Shown here piece by piece: positions 1-4,991 of a stretch of 5,190 bases of DNA (position 1 is its first letter; each line of letters opens with the position of its first letter). The position numbers and the translations under genes are program-made. A model generated the notes under the pieces. That model saw only the letters and a program-made list of their open reading frames with translations, was not told the DNA's origin and did no database searches. The stretch comes from Gammaproteobacteria bacterium (GTDB lineage: Bacteria; Pseudomonadota; Gammaproteobacteria; Thiohalospirales; Thiohalospiraceae): the NCBI GenBank assembly GCA_014762485.1, contig JABURU010000033.1:1-5190 (forward strand). Reading direction: 5' to 3'.

Positions 1-100
1 TCCTACCCTGATGCTGTTTAAAGGCGGTAATGTTGAGGCGACTAAAGTGGGTGCGGTATCGAAATCGCAATTAACCGCGTTTATTGATAGCAATATATAA
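1..100 (+). CDS. trxA: Thioredoxin 1, C-terminal part (5' end outside window)
   Basis: This is the last 32 codons of thioredoxin, the small cytoplasmic dithiol-disulfide oxidoreductase that reduces ribonucleotide reductase and other proteins. The frame starts at base 2 and ends at TAA 98-100. The visible protein opens PTLMLFKGGN and continues through VGAVSKSQL to a short terminal helix. This matches the end of E. coli TrxA (PTLLLFKNGEV, VGALSKGQL). The first visible residue corresponds to the conserved cis-proline (Pro76 in E. coli), which packs against the active site. The catalytic CGPC motif lies upstream of the window and cannot be checked. A strong terminator follows 7 bases after the stop, and rho follows that, which is the usual trxA-rho order in gammaproteobacteria. 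Identification is by recalled sequence similarity and synteny. Confidence 0.93.
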   Translation, partial: PTLMLFKGGNVEATKVGAVSKSQLTAFIDSNI

Positions 101-107
101 GTAAATT

Positions 108-136
108 ACGGGTGTCCTCTGGACGCCCGTTTTTTT
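108..136 (+). terminator. Intrinsic terminator of trxA
   Basis: A 10-bp stem, ACGGGTGTCC (108-117) with GGACGCCCGT (121-130), contains one G-U pair. It has a three-base TCT loop and is followed by a run of Ts through 136. It lies just after the trxA stop and should separate trxA transcription from rho, at least in part. Confidence 0.9.
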
Positions 137-186
137 CCGTGATAAGTTGTTCCTAGTTGCGTACCAGTTACTTGCCCCCGAAGCTG

Positions 187-275
187 GTCAAACCCCGAAA
201 CAAACAACAAAACCCTGGCCTTCAGGTCACAGTTCACACATTCATTTCAAATACCAAATAAATCCGGTCTAACCT
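187..275 (+). promoter_or_regulatory. C-rich, G-poor leader of rho, candidate Rho-utilisation (rut) region
   Basis: The roughly 87 bases before the rho start are about 32% C and 9% G (28 C, 8 G counted over 189-275), with many CA and AC steps. Only one very small hairpin is visible (CCTG 214-217 with CAGG 223-226). Rho loads on unstructured C-rich, G-poor RNA, and rho in E. coli is known to be autoregulated by termination in its own leader. The composition fits such a site here, but function is inferred. The rest of the gap (137-186) shows no promoter I would trust. Confidence 0.4.
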
Positions 276-1532
276 ATGAACCTAACAGAACTCAAGAAAA
301 AAACTGCCTCTGAGCTTATTCAAATCGCCTCCGATATGGGCGTAGAAGGGATGGCTCGCTCTCGCAAACAGGACGTCATCTTCGCTATTTTAAAAACCCA
401 CGCGAAAAGCGGTGAGGATATATATGGAGACGGGGTGCTGGAGATTCTGCAAGACGGCTTTGGCTTCCTGCGTTCTGCCGACAGCTCTTACCTGGCCGGC
501 CCGGATGATATCTATGTTTCTCCCAGCCAGATACGCCGTTTCAACCTGCGTACGGGTGATAGCGTAGCCGGTAAAATTCGCCCACCAAAAGATGGTGAGC
601 GCTACTTTGCCATGTTGAAGGTATCTGAAATTAACTTTGAGTCGCCAGAAGCGGCCAAGAACAAGGTTCTGTTTGAAAACCTTACCCCGCTGCATGCCAA
701 TGACCGTATGTTGATGGAGTTGGGGAATGGTAGTACCGAAGACATTACTGCCCGCGTGATAGACCTGGCGGCGCCGATAGGCAAGGGTGTGCGTGGCCTG
801 GTGGTTTCTCCACCGAAAGCCGGTAAGACCATGATGCTGCAGAATATTGCCCAGAGTATCGCCACCAACCATCCCGAATGTCATCTGATGGTCCTGCTGA
901 TCGACGAGCGTCCTGAGGAAGTGACCGAAATGGCCCGCTCGGTTCGCGGTGAAGTGATTTCATCTACCTTTGATGAGCCAGCCAGCCGTCACGTGCAGGT
1001 GGCCGAGATGGTGATCGAGCGCGCCAAGCGCCTGGTTGAACACAAGAAAGACGTGGTGATCCTGCTGGACTCGATTACCCGCCTGGCACGCGCCTATAAC
1101 ACTGTTATCCCGTCCTCCGGCAAGGTTTTGACCGGTGGTGTAGACGCCAATGCCCTGCACCGTCCCAAGCGTTTCTTTGGTGCCGCGCGAAATATTGAAG
1201 AAGGCGGCTCCCTGACTATCCTCGCAACGGCGCTGGTGGAAACCGGTTCTCGTATGGATGATGTTATCTACGAGGAATTTAAAGGCACCGGTAACATGGA
1301 ACTGCACCTGGATCGCCGAATTGCCGAGAAGCGCATCTACCCTGCGATAAATATCAACCGCTCCGGCACGCGTCGTGAAGAGCTGCTGATGAGTAAGGAT
1401 GAGTTGCAGATGATGTGGATCCTGCGCAAGTTACTGCATGATATGGATGAACTGGCGGCGATGGAATTCCTGCAGGACAGGCTCAAAACCACCAAGACGA
1501 ATAACGAATTTTTCGATTCTATGAAAGGATAG
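276..1532 (+). CDS. rho: Transcription termination factor Rho
   Basis: Rho is the hexameric RNA-dependent ATPase and 5'-3' translocase that ends untranslated transcripts. At 418 residues it is full length (E. coli 419) and appears to keep the same numbering. The N-terminal helical domain covers about 1-47. The primary RNA-binding cold-shock/OB domain covers about 48-125, with RNP1-like DGFGFLR at 60-66. The ATPase domain follows: Walker A PPKAGKT 179-185 (K181, K184, T185), DER 210-212 with catalytic E211, Walker B VILLDS 261-266 (D265), Q-loop region around 278-290, R-loop near 322-326 and arginine finger R366. Residues known as bicyclomycin contacts (D210, R212, S266, R269, G337) are present. 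ATG 276 is the first possible start, because an in-frame TAA stands at 270-272. No clear Shine-Dalgarno is visible. The next gene starts 119 bases downstream. Confidence 0.99.
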   Translation: MNLTELKKKTASELIQIASDMGVEGMARSRKQDVIFAILKTHAKSGEDIYGDGVLEILQDGFGFLRSADSSYLAGPDDIYVSPSQIRRFNLRTGDSVAGKIRPPKDGERYFAMLKVSEINFESPEAAKNKVLFENLTPLHANDRMLMELGNGSTEDITARVIDLAAPIGKGVRGLVVSPPKAGKTMMLQNIAQSIATNHPECHLMVLLIDERPEEVTEMARSVRGEVISSTFDEPASRHVQVAEMVIERAKRLVEHKKDVVILLDSITRLARAYNTVIPSSGKVLTGGVDANALHRPKRFFGAARNIEEGGSLTILATALVETGSRMDDVIYEEFKGTGNMELHLDRRIAEKRIYPAININRSGTRREELLMSKDELQMMWILRKLLHDMDELAAMEFLQDRLKTTKTNNEFFDSMKG

Positions 1533-1591
1533 TATCTGGTGGGCACGGACGCCCAAAAAAGGTGTGAACTAAATATCCTTTTTCTCTCCCG

Positions 1592-1629
1592 CTATCATCT
1601 ATAATTATCAGGCATATAGTCGTTGATAG
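1592..1629 (+). promoter_or_regulatory. Candidate promoter with nested inverted repeats upstream of the DUF3135 gene
   Basis: A perfect -10 hexamer TATAAT lies at 1600-1605. At a 16-18 base spacing the upstream sequence is only a C/T-rich stretch, so the -35 is poor. The hexamer sits inside two nested inverted repeats. The outer arms are CTATCA 1592-1597 and TGATAG 1624-1629. The inner arms are CTATA 1599-1603 and TATAG 1615-1619. This geometry would suit a protein-bound operator over a promoter, but no regulator is identified. The repeats are A+T-rich and could be chance. Confidence 0.3.
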
Positions 1630-1651
1630 TATGTAGAGGTGTACGGGCCCC

Positions 1652-1987
1652 ATGACTGACAATATCGACTTTGACAGCTGGTATGAGCTGGCCAGCAATG
1701 ATCCTCAGGCTTTTGAAGCGCGCCGTAAACAGGTGGTGGATGCGGAAATTGACAAGGTCCCTGAGCCTCGCCAGCATCGTTTGCGCTGTTTGCAGTGGCG
1801 AATTGAAAAGATCTGCTCAACCTCTCCTAACCCGATGAATGCCTCGGTTCGGCTGTCCCACCTGATGTGGGAGTCATTGTCTCGCCAGCAGGATTTGCTG
1901 CATCGCCTGTGTTACAAACCTTATGTTTTCTCTATGGAAGACCAGCATGTGGCCTCGATCATCCCATTTCCAATAAATACAGCTTGA
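1652..1987 (+). CDS. DUF3135-type small protein of unknown function
   Basis: This is a 111-residue protein that I recognise as resembling the gammaproteobacterial DUF3135 family. No biochemical role is known to me. Conserved-looking blocks are FDSWYELASNDPQAFE (7-22), RLRCLQWRIE (43-52) and NPMNASVRLSHLMWES (60-75). It has no signal peptide or membrane segment and is rich in charged helical stretches, so it is probably a small cytoplasmic helical protein. The ATG is preceded by AGAGG at 1635-1639, a rather long 12-base spacing. The last 20 residues look variable. It lies between rho and rpmE, with about 105 bases on either side, so it is probably transcribed on its own or by readthrough from rho. 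Codon use is like its neighbours. Confidence that the gene is real is higher than confidence in the family name. Confidence 0.8.
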   Translation: MTDNIDFDSWYELASNDPQAFEARRKQVVDAEIDKVPEPRQHRLRCLQWRIEKICSTSPNPMNASVRLSHLMWESLSRQQDLLHRLCYKPYVFSMEDQHVASIIPFPINTA

Positions 1988-1992
1988 ATAGC

Positions 1993-2021
1993 TTGCCTCG
2001 CAAAGGCTTTTTACGTACTAT
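1993..2021 (+). promoter_or_regulatory. Candidate sigma70 promoter of rpmE
   Basis: A TTGCCT at 1993-1998 and a TACTAT at 2016-2021 are separated by 17 bases, and each matches its consensus at 4 of 6 positions. Transcription would start near 2028, just before the leader hairpin at 2032. The spacing and position support it. A small GCCT/AGGC hairpin followed by TTTTT (1995-2012) overlaps it and is an alternative reading of the same bases. Confidence 0.45.
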
Positions 2022-2031
2022 TGCGCGTTCC

Positions 2032-2071
2032 CATGCGGTGCCCATCTTTTTTAGCTATGGGTAGCGGCATG
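2032..2071 (+). promoter_or_regulatory. Imperfect hairpin in the rpmE 5' leader, possible bL31 autoregulatory element
   Basis: The outer stem is CATGC 2032-2036 with GCATG 2067-2071. The inner stem is CCCAT 2041-2045 with ATGGG 2057-2061. They are joined by an irregular internal loop that allows G-C, T-A and G-T pairs, and capped by an 11-base U-rich loop. The rpmE Shine-Dalgarno begins only about 13 bases beyond it. Autoregulatory leaders for bL31 are described in gammaproteobacteria, and this sits where one would be expected. I have not matched it to a published consensus. Confidence 0.45.
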
Positions 2072-2094
2072 ACTGAAATTATGAGAGGTTCATC

Positions 2095-2301
2095 ATGAAA
2101 GCGGATATTCATCCACAGTACGAAGAAATTACTGTTACCTGCAGCTGCGGTGCTGAGTTCAAGACTCGCTCTACTGCTGGTAAAGACCAGCATCTGGATG
2201 TGTGCTCCCAGTGTCACCCTTTCTTCACTGGTAAGCAGAAGATCGTAGATACTGCGGGTCGCGTAGACAAGTTCCGCCAGAAGTACGGAATGAAAAAATA
2301 A
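2095..2301 (+). CDS. rpmE: Large-subunit ribosomal protein bL31, zinc-binding form
   Basis: The 68-residue protein closely resembles E. coli bL31 (MKKDIHPKYEEIT; here MKADIHPQYEEIT). It belongs to the large ribosomal subunit and takes part in the intersubunit bridge in the central protuberance region. Four cysteines, C16, C18, C37 and C40, form the zinc site. This marks it as the zinc-containing (C+) type rather than the zinc-independent ykgM type, so it may serve as a zinc reservoir. The conserved HPFFTGKQK block lies at 41-49. The start ATG has a good AGAGG at 2084-2088, six bases upstream. A candidate promoter and leader hairpin precede it. A very strong terminator begins 29 bases after the stop, inside the next reading frame. 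The usual divergent priA neighbour is absent. Confidence 0.98.
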   Translation: MKADIHPQYEEITVTCSCGAEFKTRSTAGKDQHLDVCSQCHPFFTGKQKIVDTAGRVDKFRQKYGMKK

Positions 2302-2312
2302 GCTTAGCGGTC

Positions 2313-3113
2313 GTGCATCAGGCTTATTTAAAAAGGGCGCTCATCTTGATGAGCGCCCTTTTTGTTTTTATCCCCCCACAAACCCTTCTGGCCGAGGGCT
2401 GTCAGCGACCGGTTGTGGATGAATGGGCGACGATTGCCTATGTCCATGACGGTGATACCGTTCGGTTGCGGGATGGCCGCAGTGTGCGGTTGATCGGTAT
2501 TAACACCCCGGAACTGGCGCGCAAACACTCTGCGGAACAACCCCTGGCCCAGGAGGCCAAAGATTTCTTAAACCAGGCGTTGGCTTCGAAAAGGGTCGGC
2601 CTGGTTTTTGGACCGGATCGCAAGGATCGCCATGGCCGGGTCCTGGCCCACCTGATGTCGCCCCAGGGCATGAACCTCAACCTGGAGCTGGTTCGACGGG
2701 GCTTGGCGCACGCCATAGCGGTGCCACCTAATGTGAACTATCTTGAATGCTATACGCGGGCTGAATATCGGGCTCGAAAGGGGCGCTCGGGCCTGTGGAA
2801 GCTGAAATTTTACCAGCCCAGGCTGGCATCCCAGCTGAGCGGTAAAGAGCGGGGTTTTCACCTGGTCAGAGGGCGAGTGGTACGCATCGATGAGAGCCGT
2901 AAGGCTTACTGGCTACATCTAGACGGCCCTATTGTGGTTCGTATCACAAAGCGAGATATAGAAAGGTTTGCAAATCTCCAAATTTGGAGTTTAATAGAGC
3001 GGGGAGTAGAGGTGCGTGGCTGGATCCATCCATATAAGCAAGCATTACAACTAAGTATTCGTCACCACTTCGCAATGAAACCACTTGAAGATTTATGGTT
3101 GGAGCAAAGATAG
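2313..3113 (+). CDS. Exported thermonuclease-like (SNase family) protein with C-terminal extension
   Basis: The protein has 266 residues. Residues 1-27 form a signal peptide: KR at 7-8, a hydrophobic stretch 9-20, and likely cleavage after LLA (25-27). The staphylococcal nuclease fold spans about 38-162. It has DGDT 46-49 (D48 equals SNase D21), R59 (R35), NTPE 64-67 (N64 in place of D40, E67 equals E43) and R109 in DRHGR (R87). The catalytic Arg/Glu/Arg set is therefore complete, and phosphodiester hydrolysis of DNA or RNA is likely. Residues about 180-255 form a further beta-rich region that may be an OB-like domain. The two cysteines (C30, C146) could form a disulfide. The start is GTG at 2313 with no strong Shine-Dalgarno. 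ATG 2349 is possible but would remove the basic n-region. A recalled Pseudomonas homologue also lies between rpmE and the malic enzyme gene. The last 200 bases are AT-rich. Confidence 0.87.
   Translation: MHQAYLKRALILMSALFVFIPPQTLLAEGCQRPVVDEWATIAYVHDGDTVRLRDGRSVRLIGINTPELARKHSAEQPLAQEAKDFLNQALASKRVGLVFGPDRKDRHGRVLAHLMSPQGMNLNLELVRRGLAHAIAVPPNVNYLECYTRAEYRARKGRSGLWKLKFYQPRLASQLSGKERGFHLVRGRVVRIDESRKAYWLHLDGPIVVRITKRDIERFANLQIWSLIERGVEVRGWIHPYKQALQLSIRHHFAMKPLEDLWLEQR
2330..2369 (+). terminator. Intrinsic terminator of rpmE, embedded in the nuclease signal-peptide codons
   Basis: A perfect 16-bp stem, AAAAAGGGCGCTCATC (2330-2345) with GATGAGCGCCCTTTTT (2348-2363), has a TT apex (in RNA probably a CUUG loop). 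It is followed by a U-tract ending at 2369 (TTTTTGTTTTT). It begins 29 bases after the rpmE stop, so it ends rpmE transcripts. It is also codons 6-19 of the nuclease reading frame, so transcripts reaching the nuclease and malic enzyme genes from the rpmE promoter must read through it. Confidence 0.9.
2968..2995 (+). promoter_or_regulatory. Possible internal promoter for the malic enzyme gene, with a palindrome in the spacer
   Basis: A TTGCAA at 2968-2973 (4 of 6) and a TTTAAT at 2990-2995 (5 of 6) are separated by 16 bases. The spacer is occupied by the perfect 14-bp palindrome CTCCAAATTTGGAG (2976-2989). This lies in the AT-rich 3' end of the nuclease gene, about 120 bases before the malic enzyme start. 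It is a prediction from sequence only; AT-rich DNA easily yields such hexamers. Confidence 0.27.
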
Positions 3114-3115
3114 TA

Positions 3116-4375
3116 ATGTCAGATGATAGTCAGACTCAGAGAAAGCAGGCAGCGCTGGATTACCACGCCGAGCCTAAACCCGGCAAAATTGCCTTAGAAA
3201 TCAGCAAGGCCTGTGATACCCAGCAGGAACTTAGCCTTGCCTATACCCCTGGAGTGGCCGAGCCCGTACGTGCCATTCATGAAAACCAAGAAGATGCATT
3301 CCGCTATACCAGTAAAGGTAACCTGGTTGCCGTTATTACCGATGGTAGCGCCGTACTGGGCCTGGGCAATGTTGGCGCGATGGCGGCCAAGCCGGTCATG
3401 GAAGGTAAAGGCGTATTATTTAAAAAATTCGCCGATGTCGATGTATTTGATATCGAAGTGGACACCCAGGATACCGATGAGTTTGTGCAAACTGTGGTGA
3501 ATATCGCCCCGACCTTTGGTGGCATCAACCTGGAAGACATCTCCGCACCACGTTGTTTTGAAATCGAAAAGCAGTTAATTGAAAAGCTGGATATCCCGGT
3601 TTTCCATGATGATCAGCACGGTACGGCGATTATTATTGCCGCTGCACTGGTCAATGCCCTGGAGTTACAGGGTAAATCCCTGGCCGATGCCAAGATTGTC
3701 TGTGTAGGCGCAGGTGCCGCGGCCATTGCCTCGATGAAGCTGCTAAAAGGCATGGGGGCCGATGTTACTCGTATTCGCATGATCGATCGTACTGGTGTAA
3801 TTCACACCGGACGCAGTGATCTGAATGAGTACAAACAGGAGTTTGCGGTAGAGACCAGTGAGCGCACCCTGGCAGATGCGATGCAAGACGCGGATGTGAT
3901 GATTGGTGTTTCTGGTCCTGGGATTGTGAATGAGGATATGATCGCCAGCATGGCGGATAAGCCTGTGGTGTTTGCCCTCTCAAACCCGGATCCTGAAATT
4001 CACCCTGATGTGGTTAAATCAGTGCGCGATGATGTCATTATGGCGACCGGTCGCAGTGACTTCCCGAACCAGGTGAATAATGTACTGGGTTTCCCATTCA
4101 TCTTCCGCGGGGCACTGGACGTGCGTGCCAGCTGTATTAACCTGGAGATGCAGATCGCGGCGGTAAATGCCCTGGCGGCGCTGGCGCATGAGGAGGTACC
4201 CGAGGCGGTATTGCAGTCTTATGGCTGGAGCAAGGCGCAGTACGGACCGGATTACATTATCCCGACACCGTTTGATCACCGTCTGGCGGATCTGGTTCCT
4301 GCGGCTGTGGCGAAGGCCGCGGTTGACAGTGGTGTGGCTCAGGCACCATACCCGGCGCACTACCCTGCCCAGTAG
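3116..4375 (+). CDS. maeB: NAD(P)-dependent malic enzyme, short form
   Basis: Malic enzyme converts malate to pyruvate and CO2 with reduction of NAD(P)+, feeding pyruvate and NADPH metabolism in the cytoplasm. The protein has 419 residues, the length of the stand-alone form. It lacks the C-terminal phosphotransacetylase-like domain of E. coli MaeB. Catalytic Tyr43 lies in AYTPGVAEP and catalytic Lys92 in AAKPVMEGKG. The metal ligands are E140-D141 in NLEDIS and an aspartate of HDDQHGTA (164-171). The nucleotide-binding glycine-rich GAGAAA lies at 198-203, with SNPDPE at 289-294. NADP preference is the family expectation and is not proven here. ATG 3116 is preferred: it follows the nuclease stop by 2 bases and has GGAG at 3101-3104. 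An in-frame ATG at 3095 would add seven untypical residues. Tight linkage to the nuclease suggests co-transcription and translational coupling. Confidence 0.95.
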   Translation: MSDDSQTQRKQAALDYHAEPKPGKIALEISKACDTQQELSLAYTPGVAEPVRAIHENQEDAFRYTSKGNLVAVITDGSAVLGLGNVGAMAAKPVMEGKGVLFKKFADVDVFDIEVDTQDTDEFVQTVVNIAPTFGGINLEDISAPRCFEIEKQLIEKLDIPVFHDDQHGTAIIIAAALVNALELQGKSLADAKIVCVGAGAAAIASMKLLKGMGADVTRIRMIDRTGVIHTGRSDLNEYKQEFAVETSERTLADAMQDADVMIGVSGPGIVNEDMIASMADKPVVFALSNPDPEIHPDVVKSVRDDVIMATGRSDFPNQVNNVLGFPFIFRGALDVRASCINLEMQIAAVNALAALAHEEVPEAVLQSYGWSKAQYGPDYIIPTPFDHRLADLVPAAVAKAAVDSGVAQAPYPAHYPAQ

Positions 4376-4377
4376 GT

Positions 4378-4980
4378 CTAAATTGCCTCTTTCATCAGGG
4401 CCCGTACCTCGTTGAGGCGGGCCCTTTTCATTGGCTTGCCATCAATGGGGCTTTTCGGTGACTGGCGTAATCGTGTGTCAGGAAAGATCACCATATCGAT
4501 GGTGTCCTCACCGGCAATAAACCGTAGGGTCGGAAAGGGCTGCTCTTCACCGTTAAATTTCAGATAGGTGTCATGCTGCTGATAGGGGATCTGTTTATCC
4601 ATCAGGTCAAATAAGACGGTCTCAATGGAAGGGGCATAAAGATGCAGTTGAATCTCACTATGGGGACTAGCGGTACCTAATAACACCGGTCCCGTCAGGT
4701 GGGGATCAAAGTCGGCAAACATCGTCGTTGCGTTGATGGCCGTTTCGCGCAAATGTTGAATTAGTTGTGGTTGGCTGTCGGCCAGAAACAGGCGTTGATA
4801 CTCGATCAGTGCCTCTTCAATCTCACTATTGCGTGGCAGGTTATGGGTATCCCGGGCTCCCAGGTGTTCGGCGGCCTTGTGTTTGGCCGCGTAATAGTCC
4901 TGCCTGCCATCGTTGGCAATGATCCTGGCCGCTTCCTGGGCGATGCGTAAGCGCATCTGTTGGTCATGACGTTTGGCCAT
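4378..4980 (-). CDS. Nucleotidyltransferase-like protein of unknown function
   Basis: This is a 200-residue cytoplasmic protein without signal or membrane segments. Residues about 96-170 resemble a nucleotidyltransferase core: LLGTASPHSEIQLHL (100-114), with GT 102-103 and E109, followed on a later strand by DTIDMVIFP (159-167) with D162. In active enzymes the first motif normally carries two acids (D/E-x-D). Here the second position is Q111, so activity is uncertain and the fold may only bind nucleotides or RNA. The helical N-terminus (about 8-45) vaguely recalls a TetR-type helix-turn-helix. I recall similar unnamed proteins in other gammaproteobacteria, with SDI in place of SEI. It begins 9 bases after the PBP1A stop, with AGGA seven bases upstream, so the two form an operon. 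It ends 2 bases from the malic enzyme stop, tail to tail. Confidence 0.85.
   Translation of the reverse strand: MAKRHDQQMRLRIAQEAARIIANDGRQDYYAAKHKAAEHLGARDTHNLPRNSEIEEALIEYQRLFLADSQPQLIQHLRETAINATTMFADFDPHLTGPVLLGTASPHSEIQLHLYAPSIETVLFDLMDKQIPYQQHDTYLKFNGEEQPFPTLRFIAGEDTIDMVIFPDTRLRQSPKSPIDGKPMKRARLNEVRALMKEAI
4397..4428 (+). terminator. Intrinsic terminator of the malic enzyme gene, inside the convergent gene
   Basis: The stem is AGGGCCCG (4397-4404) with CGGGCCCT (4418-4425), extended inward by CCTC (4407-4410) with GAGG (4414-4417) past a two-base TA bulge. The loop is GTT, and the tail is TTTT (4425-4428). The T-tail is on the + strand side only, so it serves the malic enzyme gene, whose stop is 21 bases upstream. 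The same bases encode the last residues of the - strand gene. Confidence 0.83.
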
Positions 4981-4987
4981 GCTTAAT

Positions 4988-4991
4988 TCCT
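4988..4991 (-). promoter_or_regulatory. Ribosome binding site of the nucleotidyltransferase-like gene, overlapping the PBP1A stop
   Basis: AGGA on the - strand shares bases with the TAG stop of the preceding gene and lies seven bases from the ATG at 4980. It supports that start and implies translational coupling. Confidence 0.7.

Noticed and set aside
139..185. Possible rho promoter elements after the trxA terminator
   Set aside because: TTGTTC and TTGCGT have no acceptable -10 at a 16-18 base spacing; the TGATAAGTT extended -10 is too poor to call.
147..272. A 41-codon open frame with a TTG start in the rho leader, ending 3 bases before the rho ATG, reminiscent of the rho leader peptide of E. 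coli
   Set aside because: It has only a TTG start, no Shine-Dalgarno, and the frame is open back into the trxA terminator. Its composition is explained by the C-rich leader.
390..1307. Long - strand open frames opposite rho
   Set aside because: They lie in codon-biased coding DNA of a clearly identified gene, overlap one another, and resemble no protein family.
1540..1583. Possible rho terminator: TGGGC/GCCCA hairpin, then AAAAAGG 1556-1562 with CCTTTTT 1577-1583
   Set aside because: The first hairpin is followed by A's, not T's. The second stem is mostly A-T with a 14-base loop, and its U-tract is part of the stem. Too weak to call.
1995..2012. GCCT/AGGC hairpin followed by TTTTT as a terminator of the DUF3135 gene
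   Set aside because: The stem is only 4 bp, and the same bases form the better-supported rpmE promoter candidate.
1867..2064. A 65-codon + frame overlapping the DUF3135 gene and the rpmE leader
   Set aside because: It is in another frame of a family-like gene, has no ribosome binding site, and runs through the promoter and hairpin of rpmE.
2388..2402. Lipobox at the nuclease signal-peptide end (LAEGC)
   Set aside because: The -3 residue before Cys30 is Ala and -2 is Glu, which does not fit the lipobox. Cleavage after LLA by signal peptidase I is more likely.
3095..3118. Upstream ATG at 3095 as the malic enzyme start
   Set aside because: It would add MVGAKIV, overlapping the nuclease end, with no Shine-Dalgarno of its own. 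ATG 3116 has GGAG upstream and gives a typical N-terminus.
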